Shown here in pieces: positions 1 to 6,235 of a stretch of 10,334 bases of DNA. Below the pieces are notes generated by a model. It was not told the DNA's origin. It saw only the letters and a program-made list of their open reading frames with translations, and did no database searches. The DNA is taken from contig QMZY01000024.1 in the NCBI GenBank assembly GCA_003663415.1, forward strand, positions 1-10,334. The letters run 5' to 3'. Source of the stretch: Candidatus Aenigmatarchaeota archaeon. Lineage in GTDB: Archaea; Aenigmatarchaeota; Aenigmatarchaeia; QMZP01. A program made the position numbers and the translations under genes. Each line of letters begins with the position of its first letter. The first letter of the stretch is position 1.

Positions 1-8
1 AATATTCA

Positions 9-143
9 TTACTCTTTGCTTTCTGATATTATTGGGTTGTCAAGACACGTATTTTCAGCAAGGTAAGTAAATTCTCCGATTAAAAACTCTCTTGCCAACC
101 TCTGAAAGATTTCATTTTTAATGCTAAAGTCTTTTGGTTTCAT
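9..143 (-). CDS. Small hypothetical protein (44 aa), last gene of a three-gene set
   Basis: A 44-codon frame starts at ATG 143-141 and ends at TAA 11-9. It lies 13 bases downstream of the stop of the 342-aa gene on the same strand. A purine-rich GGAAGAA sits just upstream of the ATG and could be a weak ribosome binding site. The product begins MKPKDFSIKNEIFQRLAREF and ends in an acidic, polar tail, with one cysteine at residue 33 and no membrane segment. I do not recognise a family. Spacing and strand suggest co-transcription with the two larger unknown genes upstream. Support is positional only: a frame this short can occur by chance. Confidence 0.4.
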   Translation of the reverse strand: MKPKDFSIKNEIFQRLAREFLIGEFTYLAENTCLDNPIISESKE

Positions 144-156
144 ATTATTCTTCCGC

Positions 157-1185
157 TTAATTATAGTTTGGTGCCAATAATATCGGAGTTAAGTCAAACT
201 CTAAGGGTGGTCTTGACGGGTTTCTGTAAATATCCCTTACAAACCTGGAGATTACTTTATATTCACGTTTTACTAACGCTTGAGTGTATCCTTCTGGAAT
301 AAATCCAGAGGATTCCCATTCCATAATTTTTTCCTGTATTGGATCGAAAAACCAATCAATTAGATCGTATATTTTGTCTTCTAGTATATACCTGAAAACC
401 CTTCCTCTTGTATTAGTTAAAGATTCCAGAAGGCTTCTGTCTCTTCTTTTTCTGTACATTCTTATTGTAAAGCTTTCGCCATTGTCAAGTGTTATTCTGT
501 ATTCCTTTTCTTTTGGGTCGTTTTGCTGAATCATGTACATTTCCATTCTTGAAAACCATTTGTTAAAACGAATGGGATCTATAATTCTTCCATAATCTCC
601 TCTTGTTATTTTGTTTGCTGCTTGGGAAAACGGCCCCCTGAAAAATTCTGCTGCTTCTTCTCCGTTTAAAGGGGATTTGTACGTCTGTTTTACCGTAGTG
701 ACAGCTTTTTTTAACATGTCTGTGGTTGGTTCAGGATCGTCTATATCACAGGCATACACAGGAAGCTCATATCCCATAAATTCAACTGTAAAAAGTCTTT
801 CTATCTTGGTTGCACCTTCTTTATATTTTTCCCATGTTTTGATCTTTGGAAAAGTTTCCAAAAACAAAACATCAAAATGCTGAGAAAAGTTTTCGATTGT
901 TATACCTAATAAATCTCCTAATATGCTTTTCGGTGTAATGCCTTTTTCCTTTTTTTCCCTAATGTCTGCTCTGTATCCCTCAGTTGCTTTCTTAACTATA
1001 TAATAGAAAGGCAGTGCAAAGATGTTTCTTTTTAATGCATCTGTGTTTACAAACGGAACTTTGGGTGGCTGAAACTTACTATCACCAGGCATTCTGCTTA
1101 TTGAATATTTTTCAATCTCCTCTAAAGAAACATCACTAAAAAGGGCCTTCTGGTGTTCTCTTTCATTCCAAACATAATCTTCCAT
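157..1185 (-). CDS. Hypothetical protein, 342 aa, unrecognised family
   Basis: A long frame starts at ATG 1185-1183. A strong ribosome binding site (GAGGGGTGA, 1200-1192) overlaps the TGA stop of the upstream gene, so the two are probably translationally coupled. The product is soluble, with no signal peptide or clear membrane span. Visible traits are an acidic N-terminus, a hydrophobic stretch near residues 54-64, an acidic patch CDIDDPEP at about 146-153, a basic cluster RMYRKRRDR at about 242-250, an aromatic, acidic segment near 269-292 and a proline-rich C-terminus (about 323-342). No catalytic motif is recognisable and I assign no function. It is the middle gene of a set with the 246-aa and 44-aa frames, so a joint role is possible. 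Confidence 0.8.
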   Translation of the reverse strand: MEDYVWNEREHQKALFSDVSLEEIEKYSISRMPGDSKFQPPKVPFVNTDALKRNIFALPFYYIVKKATEGYRADIREKKEKGITPKSILGDLLGITIENFSQHFDVLFLETFPKIKTWEKYKEGATKIERLFTVEFMGYELPVYACDIDDPEPTTDMLKKAVTTVKQTYKSPLNGEEAAEFFRGPFSQAANKITRGDYGRIIDPIRFNKWFSRMEMYMIQQNDPKEKEYRITLDNGESFTIRMYRKRRDRSLLESLTNTRGRVFRYILEDKIYDLIDWFFDPIQEKIMEWESSGFIPEGYTQALVKREYKVISRFVRDIYRNPSRPPLEFDLTPILLAPNYN

Positions 1186-1191
1186 CTCTCA

Positions 1192-1932
1192 TCACCCCTC
1201 AAGAAGCACAGGAAGCGGGGAAACAACTTCCTGAAGATAATTTTTAAGGGTTTCATACCTTTGTGTTATTTTTTCGGTTGCTTTTTGGAACCAGTCATTT
1301 CTTACTTTATGGAATCCGACAGCTGCGCTGTATGCTGCCGGGTTTTCATCTTTCATTACCGCAAACGCAAGCGTCTGCACATATCCTTCCTGTCCTTCTG
1401 TAAGTTCATTATACCACTCATTTTCCTTTCTTTTACCAAGCTCTATTAATTCATGGTATTTCACAGATTCTGATATTCCGTAGTTAAACTCTTTTTTGCT
1501 AAGCCTCTCTCCCGCGAGTTTTTTGTATGTTTTCCTGGCGACCTGATATGCTCTTTCGTATATGTCGCCAAGAAGTTCAGGCACATCTTCTGGTTTTACA
1601 TATCTTATCATATCCTTTTCAAATATTCCCGGTCTGTTGTATCCCAATGCGTCTTCTTTTTTAAGTTCGTTTGCAGAAGCATAACCTATATCAAGTCCGG
1701 GGCTGCCAGCAGCAGAAATATATCTTTTAGCATCAAAATAATCGTAAGCCAAAAACCCGAGTTTTTCAGCTATTTTTTGTCCGTATTTTCCGTATTTTAT
1801 GTTCTCAAAAGCCCGGTTTGCTTTGTTTCTTATCCAGTTCTCCCCGCTTTTTTTCAAAAAATCAAAAAGATCCTTTAAACCAGAGTCTGGGTTTATTTCC
1901 TCTTCATAGAGTTTTTTGGCTTTTGTTTCCAT
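1192..1932 (-). CDS. Hypothetical protein, 246 aa, first gene of the minus-strand set
   Basis: The start ATG (1932-1930) is supported by an AGGTGA ribosome binding site at 1942-1937 and by an archaeal TATA promoter further upstream. The gene ends six bases before the next gene, inside that gene's ribosome binding site. The product is soluble, charged and probably mostly helical, with a GSPGLDIGYASANELKKEDA segment at about 76-95. An HELIE sequence occurs at 160-164 (H160, E161, E164). This resembles a metal-binding HExxE helix, but nothing else supports a metalloenzyme, so I treat it as a lead only. I do not recognise the family. Promoter, spacing and coupling indicate one transcript with the 342-aa and probably the 44-aa genes. 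Confidence 0.8.
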   Translation of the reverse strand: METKAKKLYEEEINPDSGLKDLFDFLKKSGENWIRNKANRAFENIKYGKYGQKIAEKLGFLAYDYFDAKRYISAAGSPGLDIGYASANELKKEDALGYNRPGIFEKDMIRYVKPEDVPELLGDIYERAYQVARKTYKKLAGERLSKKEFNYGISESVKYHELIELGKRKENEWYNELTEGQEGYVQTLAFAVMKDENPAAYSAAVGFHKVRNDWFQKATEKITQRYETLKNYLQEVVSPLPVLLEG

Positions 1933-1974
1933 CCGCTCACCTTTTTAATTTTCACTACTAATTAGTTACATTTT

Positions 1975-1993
1975 CTATTTATAAAACTTTCGG
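1975..1993 (-). promoter_or_regulatory. Archaeal BRE/TATA promoter for the three-gene unknown operon
   Basis: Read on the minus strand, the stretch is CCGAAAGTTTTATAAATAG: a purine-rich CGAAA-type BRE followed by a TTTATAAA TATA box (1985-1978). A start about 26 bases downstream falls near 1955 and leaves a leader of about 23 bases that contains the AGGTGA ribosome binding site. The geometry fits an archaeal promoter well. Confidence 0.7.
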
Positions 1994-2034
1994 TCCTTCT
2001 GAGCGTGCCTAATTAATACTTCCAAAACCAAAAC

Positions 2035-2370
2035 ATGGGGAGCAAGAACGGGTTGCTCCCAAGATGGTATTCGTTTTCAGGAAATATAAAACTTATTGTC
2101 CAGAAACTCAGGGACATTATCCCTGAAATAAAACCAAACCCAAGAGGACAACCACCAAAACATCCCATCAGGGACTATCTCATTCTGATAATCCTCAAGG
2201 AATTCAAAAAAGCATCACTCCGAGACGCAGAAACAGACTGGTCAGAATATATATGCGGAGAAAGAATAGACCATTCTGTTATCCATTACTGGGAACAGAA
2301 CATTCCTATAGACATCATTGAATGTGGTAAGGATGGCAGGAAAGAAGCTCGAAGAATTTTTTGGTTATGA
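2035..2370 (+). pseudogene. Transposase N-terminal remnant (111 codons)
   Basis: The first 90 or so residues read like the N-terminal region of an archaeal transposase of the IS5/IS4-like group. They include a PRWYSFSG segment, a GQPPKHPIRDYL segment like the G-[RA]-PPK-x6-L motif, a KEFKKASLRDAE helix, then ICGERIDHSVIHYWEQ, the typical helix-turn-helix approach to the catalytic core. After about residue 93 the similarity seems to stop, and the frame ends at TGA 2368-2370. The DDE catalytic domain is absent, so it cannot be an active transposase. The family call is from memory of sequence style; the IS family is uncertain. I could not find terminal inverted repeats. An 8-bp hairpin covers the first codons. 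Confidence 0.65.
2038..2060 (+). repeat. Strong inverted repeat over the transposase start codon region
   Basis: GGGAGCAA (2038-2045) and TTGCTCCC (2053-2060) are perfect 8-base complements separated by a 7-base loop. They start one base after the ATG of the transposase remnant. In RNA this stem would cover codons 2 to 9. Insertion sequences often carry such structures near the transposase start to limit expression from outside transcripts, but that role here is inference. Confidence 0.6.
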
Positions 2371-2577
2371 GCTAATATCCTGGGTGATTTTGCTCAAGAC
2401 CTGGTGTATGTAGGATTGGGCGGTATAGTGGTTGCCGGTCTTTTAGAGAACATTGGCGTGGAAAGAGAAGGTATTAGAAGAAGAATGGAATGGTTTTATA
2501 AGCTTGGCAGCAAAATTCATGAAAATTTTGGAATAAAGAGGTGGCTAGAGTATAATCTTCGCGAGTATTCCGTTTAA
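2333..2577 (+). pseudogene. Frameshifted small membrane-protein frame
   Basis: Two overlapping frames read as one protein. The first starts at ATG 2333 (MAGKKLEEFFGYELISWVIL) and stops at TAG 2411-2413. The second is open from 2371 to TAA 2575-2577 and reads AQDLVYVGLGGIVVAGLLEN, then a charged, helical tail. A single missing base between about 2371 and 2411, for example in the T run at 2388-2391, would join them. The joined protein would have about 82 residues: a short charged head, one hydrophobic segment and a basic, aromatic tail. The 5' end overlaps the last codons of the transposase remnant, so this may be a gene damaged or captured next to an insertion sequence. I recognise no family. 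A sequencing or assembly error is equally possible. Confidence 0.35.
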
Positions 2578-2694
2578 TAGGTTTTTGCGTTCCTGTGCTT
2601 GGAAAGAGGTTCTCGCGTTTTCTAGACTTGCATCATAAATAACAGCCTGCTTGGCTCGAACCGGGCAAAAACAAAGTGAATATCCAAAAAACAT
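2578..2694. other. Non-coding stretch between accessory remnants and the FEN-1 promoter
   Basis: No frame or RNA gene is supportable here. The only structures are a 6-bp hairpin (two G-U pairs) at 2649-2666 with a CTCGAA loop, and distant 6-base complements CGCGAG/CTCGCG (2560-2565 and 2612-2617). It looks like eroded insertion debris ahead of the FEN-1 promoter. Confidence 0.4.
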
Positions 2695-2706
2695 GCTTTA
2701 TAAAAC
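2695..2706 (+). promoter_or_regulatory. TATA box of the FEN-1 gene, leaderless geometry
   Basis: GCTTTATAAAAC contains TTTATAAA at 2697-2704. A start 26-27 bases downstream falls on or next to the ATG at 2727, and there is no ribosome binding site before that ATG. The mRNA is therefore probably leaderless. Confidence 0.6.
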
Positions 2707-2726
2707 TTTAACCAAAAATTAAATAT

Positions 2727-3755
2727 ATGGGTGTCAGCCTTTCAGGTCTTGTGAAAGGGAAAGAAACAAACATTGAAGAGCTGAGAGGGAGAAGAATAGG
2801 GATTGATGCCTACAATACGCTTTACCAGTTTCTTTCCACAATCAGGGACAGATTCACGGGAGAGGCTTTGAGGGATTCCGAAGGCAGGATAACGTCGCAC
2901 CTTTCCGGCCTCTTCTACAGAACAGCGAAGCTTTTGGAAAACGGCGTGCAACCTGTTTTTGTTTTTGACGGGGAACCGCCGGAATTCAAGAAACAAACGA
3001 TTGAAGAAAGAGAAAAAACAAGGAGCGAAGCAGAGAGAAAATGGAAGGAAGCTTTGGAATCTGGTGAAATAGAAAAGGTTAAAACCTATGCGCAGGGAGC
3101 AACAAGACTCACAAAAGAAATGATAGAAGACGCTAAAAAGCTTCTGGAATATATGGGCATACCATGGGTTCAGGCACCGTCTGAAGGCGAGGCAGAAGCG
3201 TCCTTTCTTGTAAAAAACAACAAGTTCTGGGCAGTTGGCTCTCAGGACTGGGATTCGCTTTTGTTTGGAGCGCCGAGGCTTGTGAAAAATCTCACAATAA
3301 CAGGAAGGAGAAAGGTTCCGAGAAAGGAAAAATATATTGTAATATCTCCTGAGATTATAGAGCTTGAAGCTGTTTTGTCTTCTCTGGGCATAACGCACGA
3401 CCAGCTTATAATTTTAGGAATTCTGATAGGAACAGACTACAACCCCGGAGGAGTAAAGGGCATAGGACCAAAAAACGCTTTAAAGCTTGTTAAAGAGCAG
3501 AAAACGCTTGAAAATGTTATGAAACATGTAAAATGGGATTTTGATGTCGCGCCGGAAGAGATTTTTGGTTTTTTCAAAAACCCGCCCGTAAAGGACATAG
3601 AGATAGAAAAACCGGAATTTAGACCTGAAAAAATAAGGGAAAAGCTTGTTGAAGAGCACGGTTTTTCAGAGGAAAGAGTGAATTCTGTGATAGAAAAAAT
3701 CAATGAAGCTCGGGAAAAAGCAAAACAAACAGGCCTTTCCCGGTTTTTAGGATAA
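2727..3755 (+). CDS. fen: Flap endonuclease 1 (FEN-1/XPG family)
   Basis: FEN-1 is a structure-specific 5' nuclease that removes 5' flaps during Okazaki-fragment maturation and base-excision repair. At 342 aa it has the usual archaeal length. All metal ligands are visible: D27 (GIDAYN), D81 (FVFDGEPP), E153 and E155 (PSEGEAEAS), D174 and D176 (SQDWDS) and D237 (IGTDYN). The conserved N-terminal GV start (residues 2-3) supports the chosen ATG. Residues 85-130 are charged and helical and form the arch that clamps the flap. GGVKGIGPKNAL (about 241-252) is the helix-hairpin-helix type DNA-binding loop. The C-terminus QTGLSRFLG matches a PIP box (Q334, L337, F340, L341), which tethers the enzyme to PCNA. 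The mRNA is probably leaderless. The next gene, a putative nuclease, starts one base after the stop. Confidence 0.97.
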   Translation: MGVSLSGLVKGKETNIEELRGRRIGIDAYNTLYQFLSTIRDRFTGEALRDSEGRITSHLSGLFYRTAKLLENGVQPVFVFDGEPPEFKKQTIEEREKTRSEAERKWKEALESGEIEKVKTYAQGATRLTKEMIEDAKKLLEYMGIPWVQAPSEGEAEASFLVKNNKFWAVGSQDWDSLLFGAPRLVKNLTITGRRKVPRKEKYIVISPEIIELEAVLSSLGITHDQLIILGILIGTDYNPGGVKGIGPKNALKLVKEQKTLENVMKHVKWDFDVAPEEIFGFFKNPPVKDIEIEKPEFRPEKIREKLVEEHGFSEERVNSVIEKINEAREKAKQTGLSRFLG

Positions 3756-3756
3756 T

Positions 3757-4287
3757 ATGAGATTGCTATCAGCAAACACAAAAAGAAAGAAAAACAGGAC
3801 TGTGATTATTAGACGAAAAAAAGCAAAACGTCATAAAGAACTTATTGAAGAGTTGTATAATTTTGAATATAAAACACCCTTTACAGCGATCGGTCTGGAA
3901 CTGGAAACTGAAAAAGTCGTTTATAGAGCCAAAGAACCAAGAATGGGAAAGAGAAGGCCGGATTTGTTGTTTGTTTTTGAAGAAACAAAAAATACAGAAG
4001 AATTTAAACCCTATGCTGCATCTCATGATTATTCTTTTCTTGTTGTGGAAATCAAAACAACGCCCTTTATGTTATATAAAAGCGACAAACAACTGAAAGA
4101 GGCTGTCCTGTGGTTAAAAAAATACTGGCCGGAGTTTTTGAAAAATCAACTCAACGGATATGTCAATGGTTTTAAAAGGCTTTGGTTATGGCCTCTTGTT
4201 TTTTACAAAGATGAAATCGGCTGGCCTTGTGTAAAGTTTCCAAGCTGGTGTTCTGAAAAAATGCTCCTTGCGGAGAGAAAGTATTAA
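3757..4287 (+). CDS. Putative PD-(D/E)XK-type nuclease, 176 aa
   Basis: The start codon follows the FEN-1 stop after a single base, so the two genes are probably translationally coupled. The pattern RRPDLLFVFE (about 66-75, D69) followed by the hydrophobic strand SFLVVEIK (about 93-100, E98 and K100) is the spacing and context of a PD-(D/E)XK catalytic core. An earlier acidic helix or strand (E48 to E52) and a later Q112 in SDKQLKEAVLWLKKY fit the supporting positions of that fold. The first 28 residues are very basic and may bind nucleic acid. The C-terminal third is aromatic and tryptophan-rich. I do not recognise a named family. Motif and neighbour suggest a DNA-processing enzyme or FEN-1 accessory, but activity is inference. 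Confidence 0.6.
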   Translation: MRLLSANTKRKKNRTVIIRRKKAKRHKELIEELYNFEYKTPFTAIGLELETEKVVYRAKEPRMGKRRPDLLFVFEETKNTEEFKPYAASHDYSFLVVEIKTTPFMLYKSDKQLKEAVLWLKKYWPEFLKNQLNGYVNGFKRLWLWPLVFYKDEIGWPCVKFPSWCSEKMLLAERKY

Positions 4288-4310
4288 TTTTTTTCTGTTA
4301 ATTAGTCAGT

Positions 4311-4583
4311 ATGGGTTCTGTAATTGGAAACCTCTTGGAAATAATAATGCTTGTGGTAAGCAACACAATGCAAACACTTTCAGCTTTAATAAGCTTGCTT
4401 AAAAAACTTACAGCATCTCTTATTATGGTAAGTTCTACAGGATGGATAGGATTTTTCGTATCTGTTGCCGTGTTAGTTGTTGTCTTATTCTTCCTTACAA
4501 AATTCTTTTTCAAATCAATAAAAACAGTTATAATTCTATTTGTTGCGGCTGTTATACTTTTGCTTGTTATTTTTATGGGTTAA
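4311..4583 (+). CDS. Small hydrophobic membrane protein, 90 aa
   Basis: The product is almost entirely hydrophobic: an amphipathic or membrane stretch at about 4-30, a clear span at about 44-63, a short basic turn (KFFFKSIK, 64-71) and a second clear span at 72-89. There is no cleavable signal pattern and no recognised family. No ribosome binding site precedes ATG 4311. A TATTAATT element at 4281-4288, inside the end of the preceding gene, is at the right distance for a leaderless transcript, though read-through from the FEN-1 unit is also possible. The stop TAA (4581-4583) overlaps the stop of the convergent gene. The function is unknown. Confidence 0.6.
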   Translation: MGSVIGNLLEIIMLVVSNTMQTLSALISLLKKLTASLIMVSSTGWIGFFVSVAVLVVVLFFLTKFFFKSIKTVIILFVAAVILLLVIFMG

Positions 4584-4993
4584 GACTTTTCTTTTCGTTT
4601 GGGTCTTACCCTTGGAAGAGAAATTGGCGGCGGCAGTTGCAAGTCTTCTGATATGTTCACAATTTTAAGCAAACAGTGCCTGAACAAATGATTCAAAATC
4701 TCAACGCTTGCTGTTTCTGGTATGGTTTTTTTGTCTTTCCACTCTTTAAGAACCTTGTCATGAAGGTCGGTTGTATAAAGAATTTCGCCTGTTATTCTTA
4801 TTTCTCCTATATCAGGTGTGTAATTTGTTGAAAAATCAAAATTAACAGCAAGAGCTTTTTTTCCAAAAGGAGCAATATCAACCTCTTTTATAGATGTAAT
4901 TTTTGGTGTTGAGTTGACTTTTATTTCTCCTTTTGGGGCTTCATTCCCTCTTTTACCTTCTATTGAATCAAATTTCATTCCTATCACTGGCAT
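4580..4993 (-). CDS. Conserved archaeal small protein, possibly SecB-like fold
   Basis: This 137-aa protein has a perfect ribosome binding site (GGAGGT, 5005-5000) six bases before ATG 4993. Its layout is strand-rich at the N-terminus (IGMKFDSIEGKR, then KITSIKEVDI), followed by a core LAVNFDFSTNY...IGEIRITGEILYTTD (about 48-75). A helical arm (about 80-90 and 95-114) ends in LQLPPPISLPRV (118-129), then a basic tail. I recall uncharacterised archaeal proteins with this shape. The strand pattern plus the C-terminal helix and proline-rich LPPP segment recall the SecB fold, including SecB-like archaeal proteins, which would suggest a chaperone role. That fold assignment is inference. Its stop codon overlaps that of the convergent membrane-protein gene. 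Confidence 0.6.
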   Translation of the reverse strand: MPVIGMKFDSIEGKRGNEAPKGEIKVNSTPKITSIKEVDIAPFGKKALAVNFDFSTNYTPDIGEIRITGEILYTTDLHDKVLKEWKDKKTIPETASVEILNHLFRHCLLKIVNISEDLQLPPPISLPRVRPKRKEKS

Positions 4994-5068
4994 ATTAAGA
5001 CCTCCGTTTATTTTTATATTGTTAAGTTGTTATAATTATTTAAATTATTTAAAATATCTTTTATTTAT
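4994..5068. promoter_or_regulatory. AT-rich divergent promoter region
   Basis: This stretch lies between two divergent starts. For the minus-strand gene, AATTATAA (5037-5030) puts a start near 5007, leaving a short leader that carries GGAGGT at 5005-5000. For the plus-strand lipoprotein gene, ATTTAAAT (5038-5045) puts a start close to ATG 5069, with no ribosome binding site, so that transcript is probably leaderless. The two TATA elements lie side by side and cannot easily be occupied at once. The exact boxes are uncertain because the whole stretch is A/T. Confidence 0.5.
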
Positions 5069-5665
5069 ATGAAAAAGCTTTTTATTTTGTTTTTTATGAC
5101 GGCTTTGATTGCAACATCAGGATGTATTTCAGGGGGTGAGAAAATTAACTTAAAGGGAAAAAAGGTTTTAATGGTGATTGCGCCTGATAACTTCAGAGAC
5201 GAGGAATATTTTCATACCAGAGAGGTTCTGGAATCTTACGGGGCTTCTGTAACAACGGCATCAAGCAAAACAGGGGAAATAACGGGTATGCTGGGAGGAA
5301 CAGCAGTGGCGGATATTGTGCTGTCACAAGCAAACCCTTCGGAATACGATGCTGTTGTGTTTGTCGGTGGTTCTGGAGCAAGCGCGTATTTTAATGATGA
5401 AACAGCGCTTGGCTTGGCGCAAAGAGCATATGAGGATGGAAAAGTTGTTGCAGCAATCTGCATAGCGCCGAACATACTGGCTCAGGCGGGGTTATTAGAA
5501 GGAAAAAAGGCAACGGCATACGAAAGTGTTAAATCAGATTTGACTGAAAAAGGAGCAGTATGGAGCAATGAAAGCGTGGTCAGGGACGGAAGGATTATAA
5601 CGGCAAACGGTCCTGCCGCAGCAAGAAGATTCGGTGAAGAGATAGCAAAATTATTATCTGAATAA
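5069..5665 (+). CDS. DJ-1/PfpI-family protein with lipoprotein signal
   Basis: Residues 1-18 form a signal peptide (MKK, then a hydrophobic core) ending in TSGC, with Cys19 as the likely lipid attachment site. The protein is therefore predicted to be anchored outside the cytoplasmic membrane. Residues 31-198 form a DJ-1/PfpI domain: KVLMVIAPDNF..DEEYF with Glu46 at the conserved acidic position, FVGGSGA (about 98-104) and the nucleophile elbow AAICIAPNILAQAGLL with Cys131. PfpI proteases and related chaperones have His after the Cys; here it is Ile132, so classic PfpI peptidase chemistry is unlikely. Members of the superfamily act as chaperones, glyoxalases or hydrolases; the role here is unknown. 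A cytosolic homologue follows 11 bases downstream, presumably in the same operon. Confidence 0.85.
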   Translation: MKKLFILFFMTALIATSGCISGGEKINLKGKKVLMVIAPDNFRDEEYFHTREVLESYGASVTTASSKTGEITGMLGGTAVADIVLSQANPSEYDAVVFVGGSGASAYFNDETALGLAQRAYEDGKVVAAICIAPNILAQAGLLEGKKATAYESVKSDLTEKGAVWSNESVVRDGRIITANGPAAARRFGEEIAKLLSE

Positions 5666-5676
5666 GGAGGGAAAAA

Positions 5677-6210
5677 ATGAAGGTTTTGGTTCCATTGGCT
5701 GACGGGTTTGAGGAAATGGAGGCAGCAACAACAATAAATATTTTAAAGCGCGGTGGTCTGGATGTGGTTGTTGCTGGTTTGCCCGGAACAATAGTAAGAG
5801 GTTCAAGGGGGTTAAAAGTAATGCTGGAAAAAAAGCTTGATGATCTGGACATAAATGACTTTGATGCTTTGGTTCTGGTCGGAGGATATCCGGGATACAA
5901 AAACCTTTCGCAGTCGAATAACATTTTAAGGGCAGTTGTAGAGTTTGATGAAAAGAAAAAGCTCATAGCAGCAATATGCGGAGCTCCTTCTGTTCTGGCA
6001 AAAACAGGAATTCTTGACGACAGAAGGGCAACCATATATCCTGGCTTGGAAAAAGAAATTCCAAGACCAAGGGAAGGAAGAGTGGTGATTGATGAGCATA
6101 TAATAACCTCGCAGGGACCCGGAACAGCGATTGATTTTGCATTGGCTGTATTGGAAAGGCTTGCGGGAAGAGAGGTTATGGAGAGGGTGAAGAAAGAGAT
6201 AGTTTATTAA
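5677..6210 (+). CDS. DJ-1 family protein (cytosolic), 177 aa
   Basis: This sequence is close to DJ-1 itself. DGFEEMEA at about 9-16 supplies the conserved glutamate (Glu15, matching human Glu18), VLVGGYPG is at 66-73, and the nucleophile elbow AAICGAPSVLAKTG carries Cys101 (human Cys106). IITSQGPGTAIDFALAVLERL (about 142-162) matches the DJ-1 C-terminal signature. The position of human His126 is a tyrosine (Tyr121). Length is typical. There is no signal peptide, in contrast to the upstream paralogue. DJ-1 proteins are linked to oxidative and carbonyl stress, with glyoxalase or deglycase activity debated; the substrate here cannot be read from sequence. GGAGGG at 5666-5671, directly after the upstream stop, sets the start and supports an operon. 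Confidence 0.92.
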   Translation: MKVLVPLADGFEEMEAATTINILKRGGLDVVVAGLPGTIVRGSRGLKVMLEKKLDDLDINDFDALVLVGGYPGYKNLSQSNNILRAVVEFDEKKKLIAAICGAPSVLAKTGILDDRRATIYPGLEKEIPRPREGRVVIDEHIITSQGPGTAIDFALAVLERLAGREVMERVKKEIVY

Positions 6211-6235
6211 AGGATTTGCACCTAATATATATACA

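Noticed and set aside
2560..2617. CGCGAG/CTCGCG inverted repeat as an insertion sequence end or terminator
   Set aside because: It is only six bases with a 46-base gap, and no matching partner occurs at the left end of the transposase remnant.
2585..2640. ATGATGC on the minus strand as the C box of a C/D guide RNA
   Set aside because: The last base departs from the RTGATGA consensus and no CTGA D box is found at a suitable distance.
2649..2666. TTGGCTCGAACCGGGC-like stretch that resembles a tRNA T-arm or relic tRNA end
   Set aside because: The loop is six bases, the stem needs two G-U pairs, and no acceptor, D or anticodon arms are found on either strand nearby.
2742..3398. 218-codon open frame antisense to FEN-1
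   Set aside because: It lies wholly inside a certain gene, and its composition (Phe, Cys, Arg, Ser rich) is that of an antisense shadow, with no motif.
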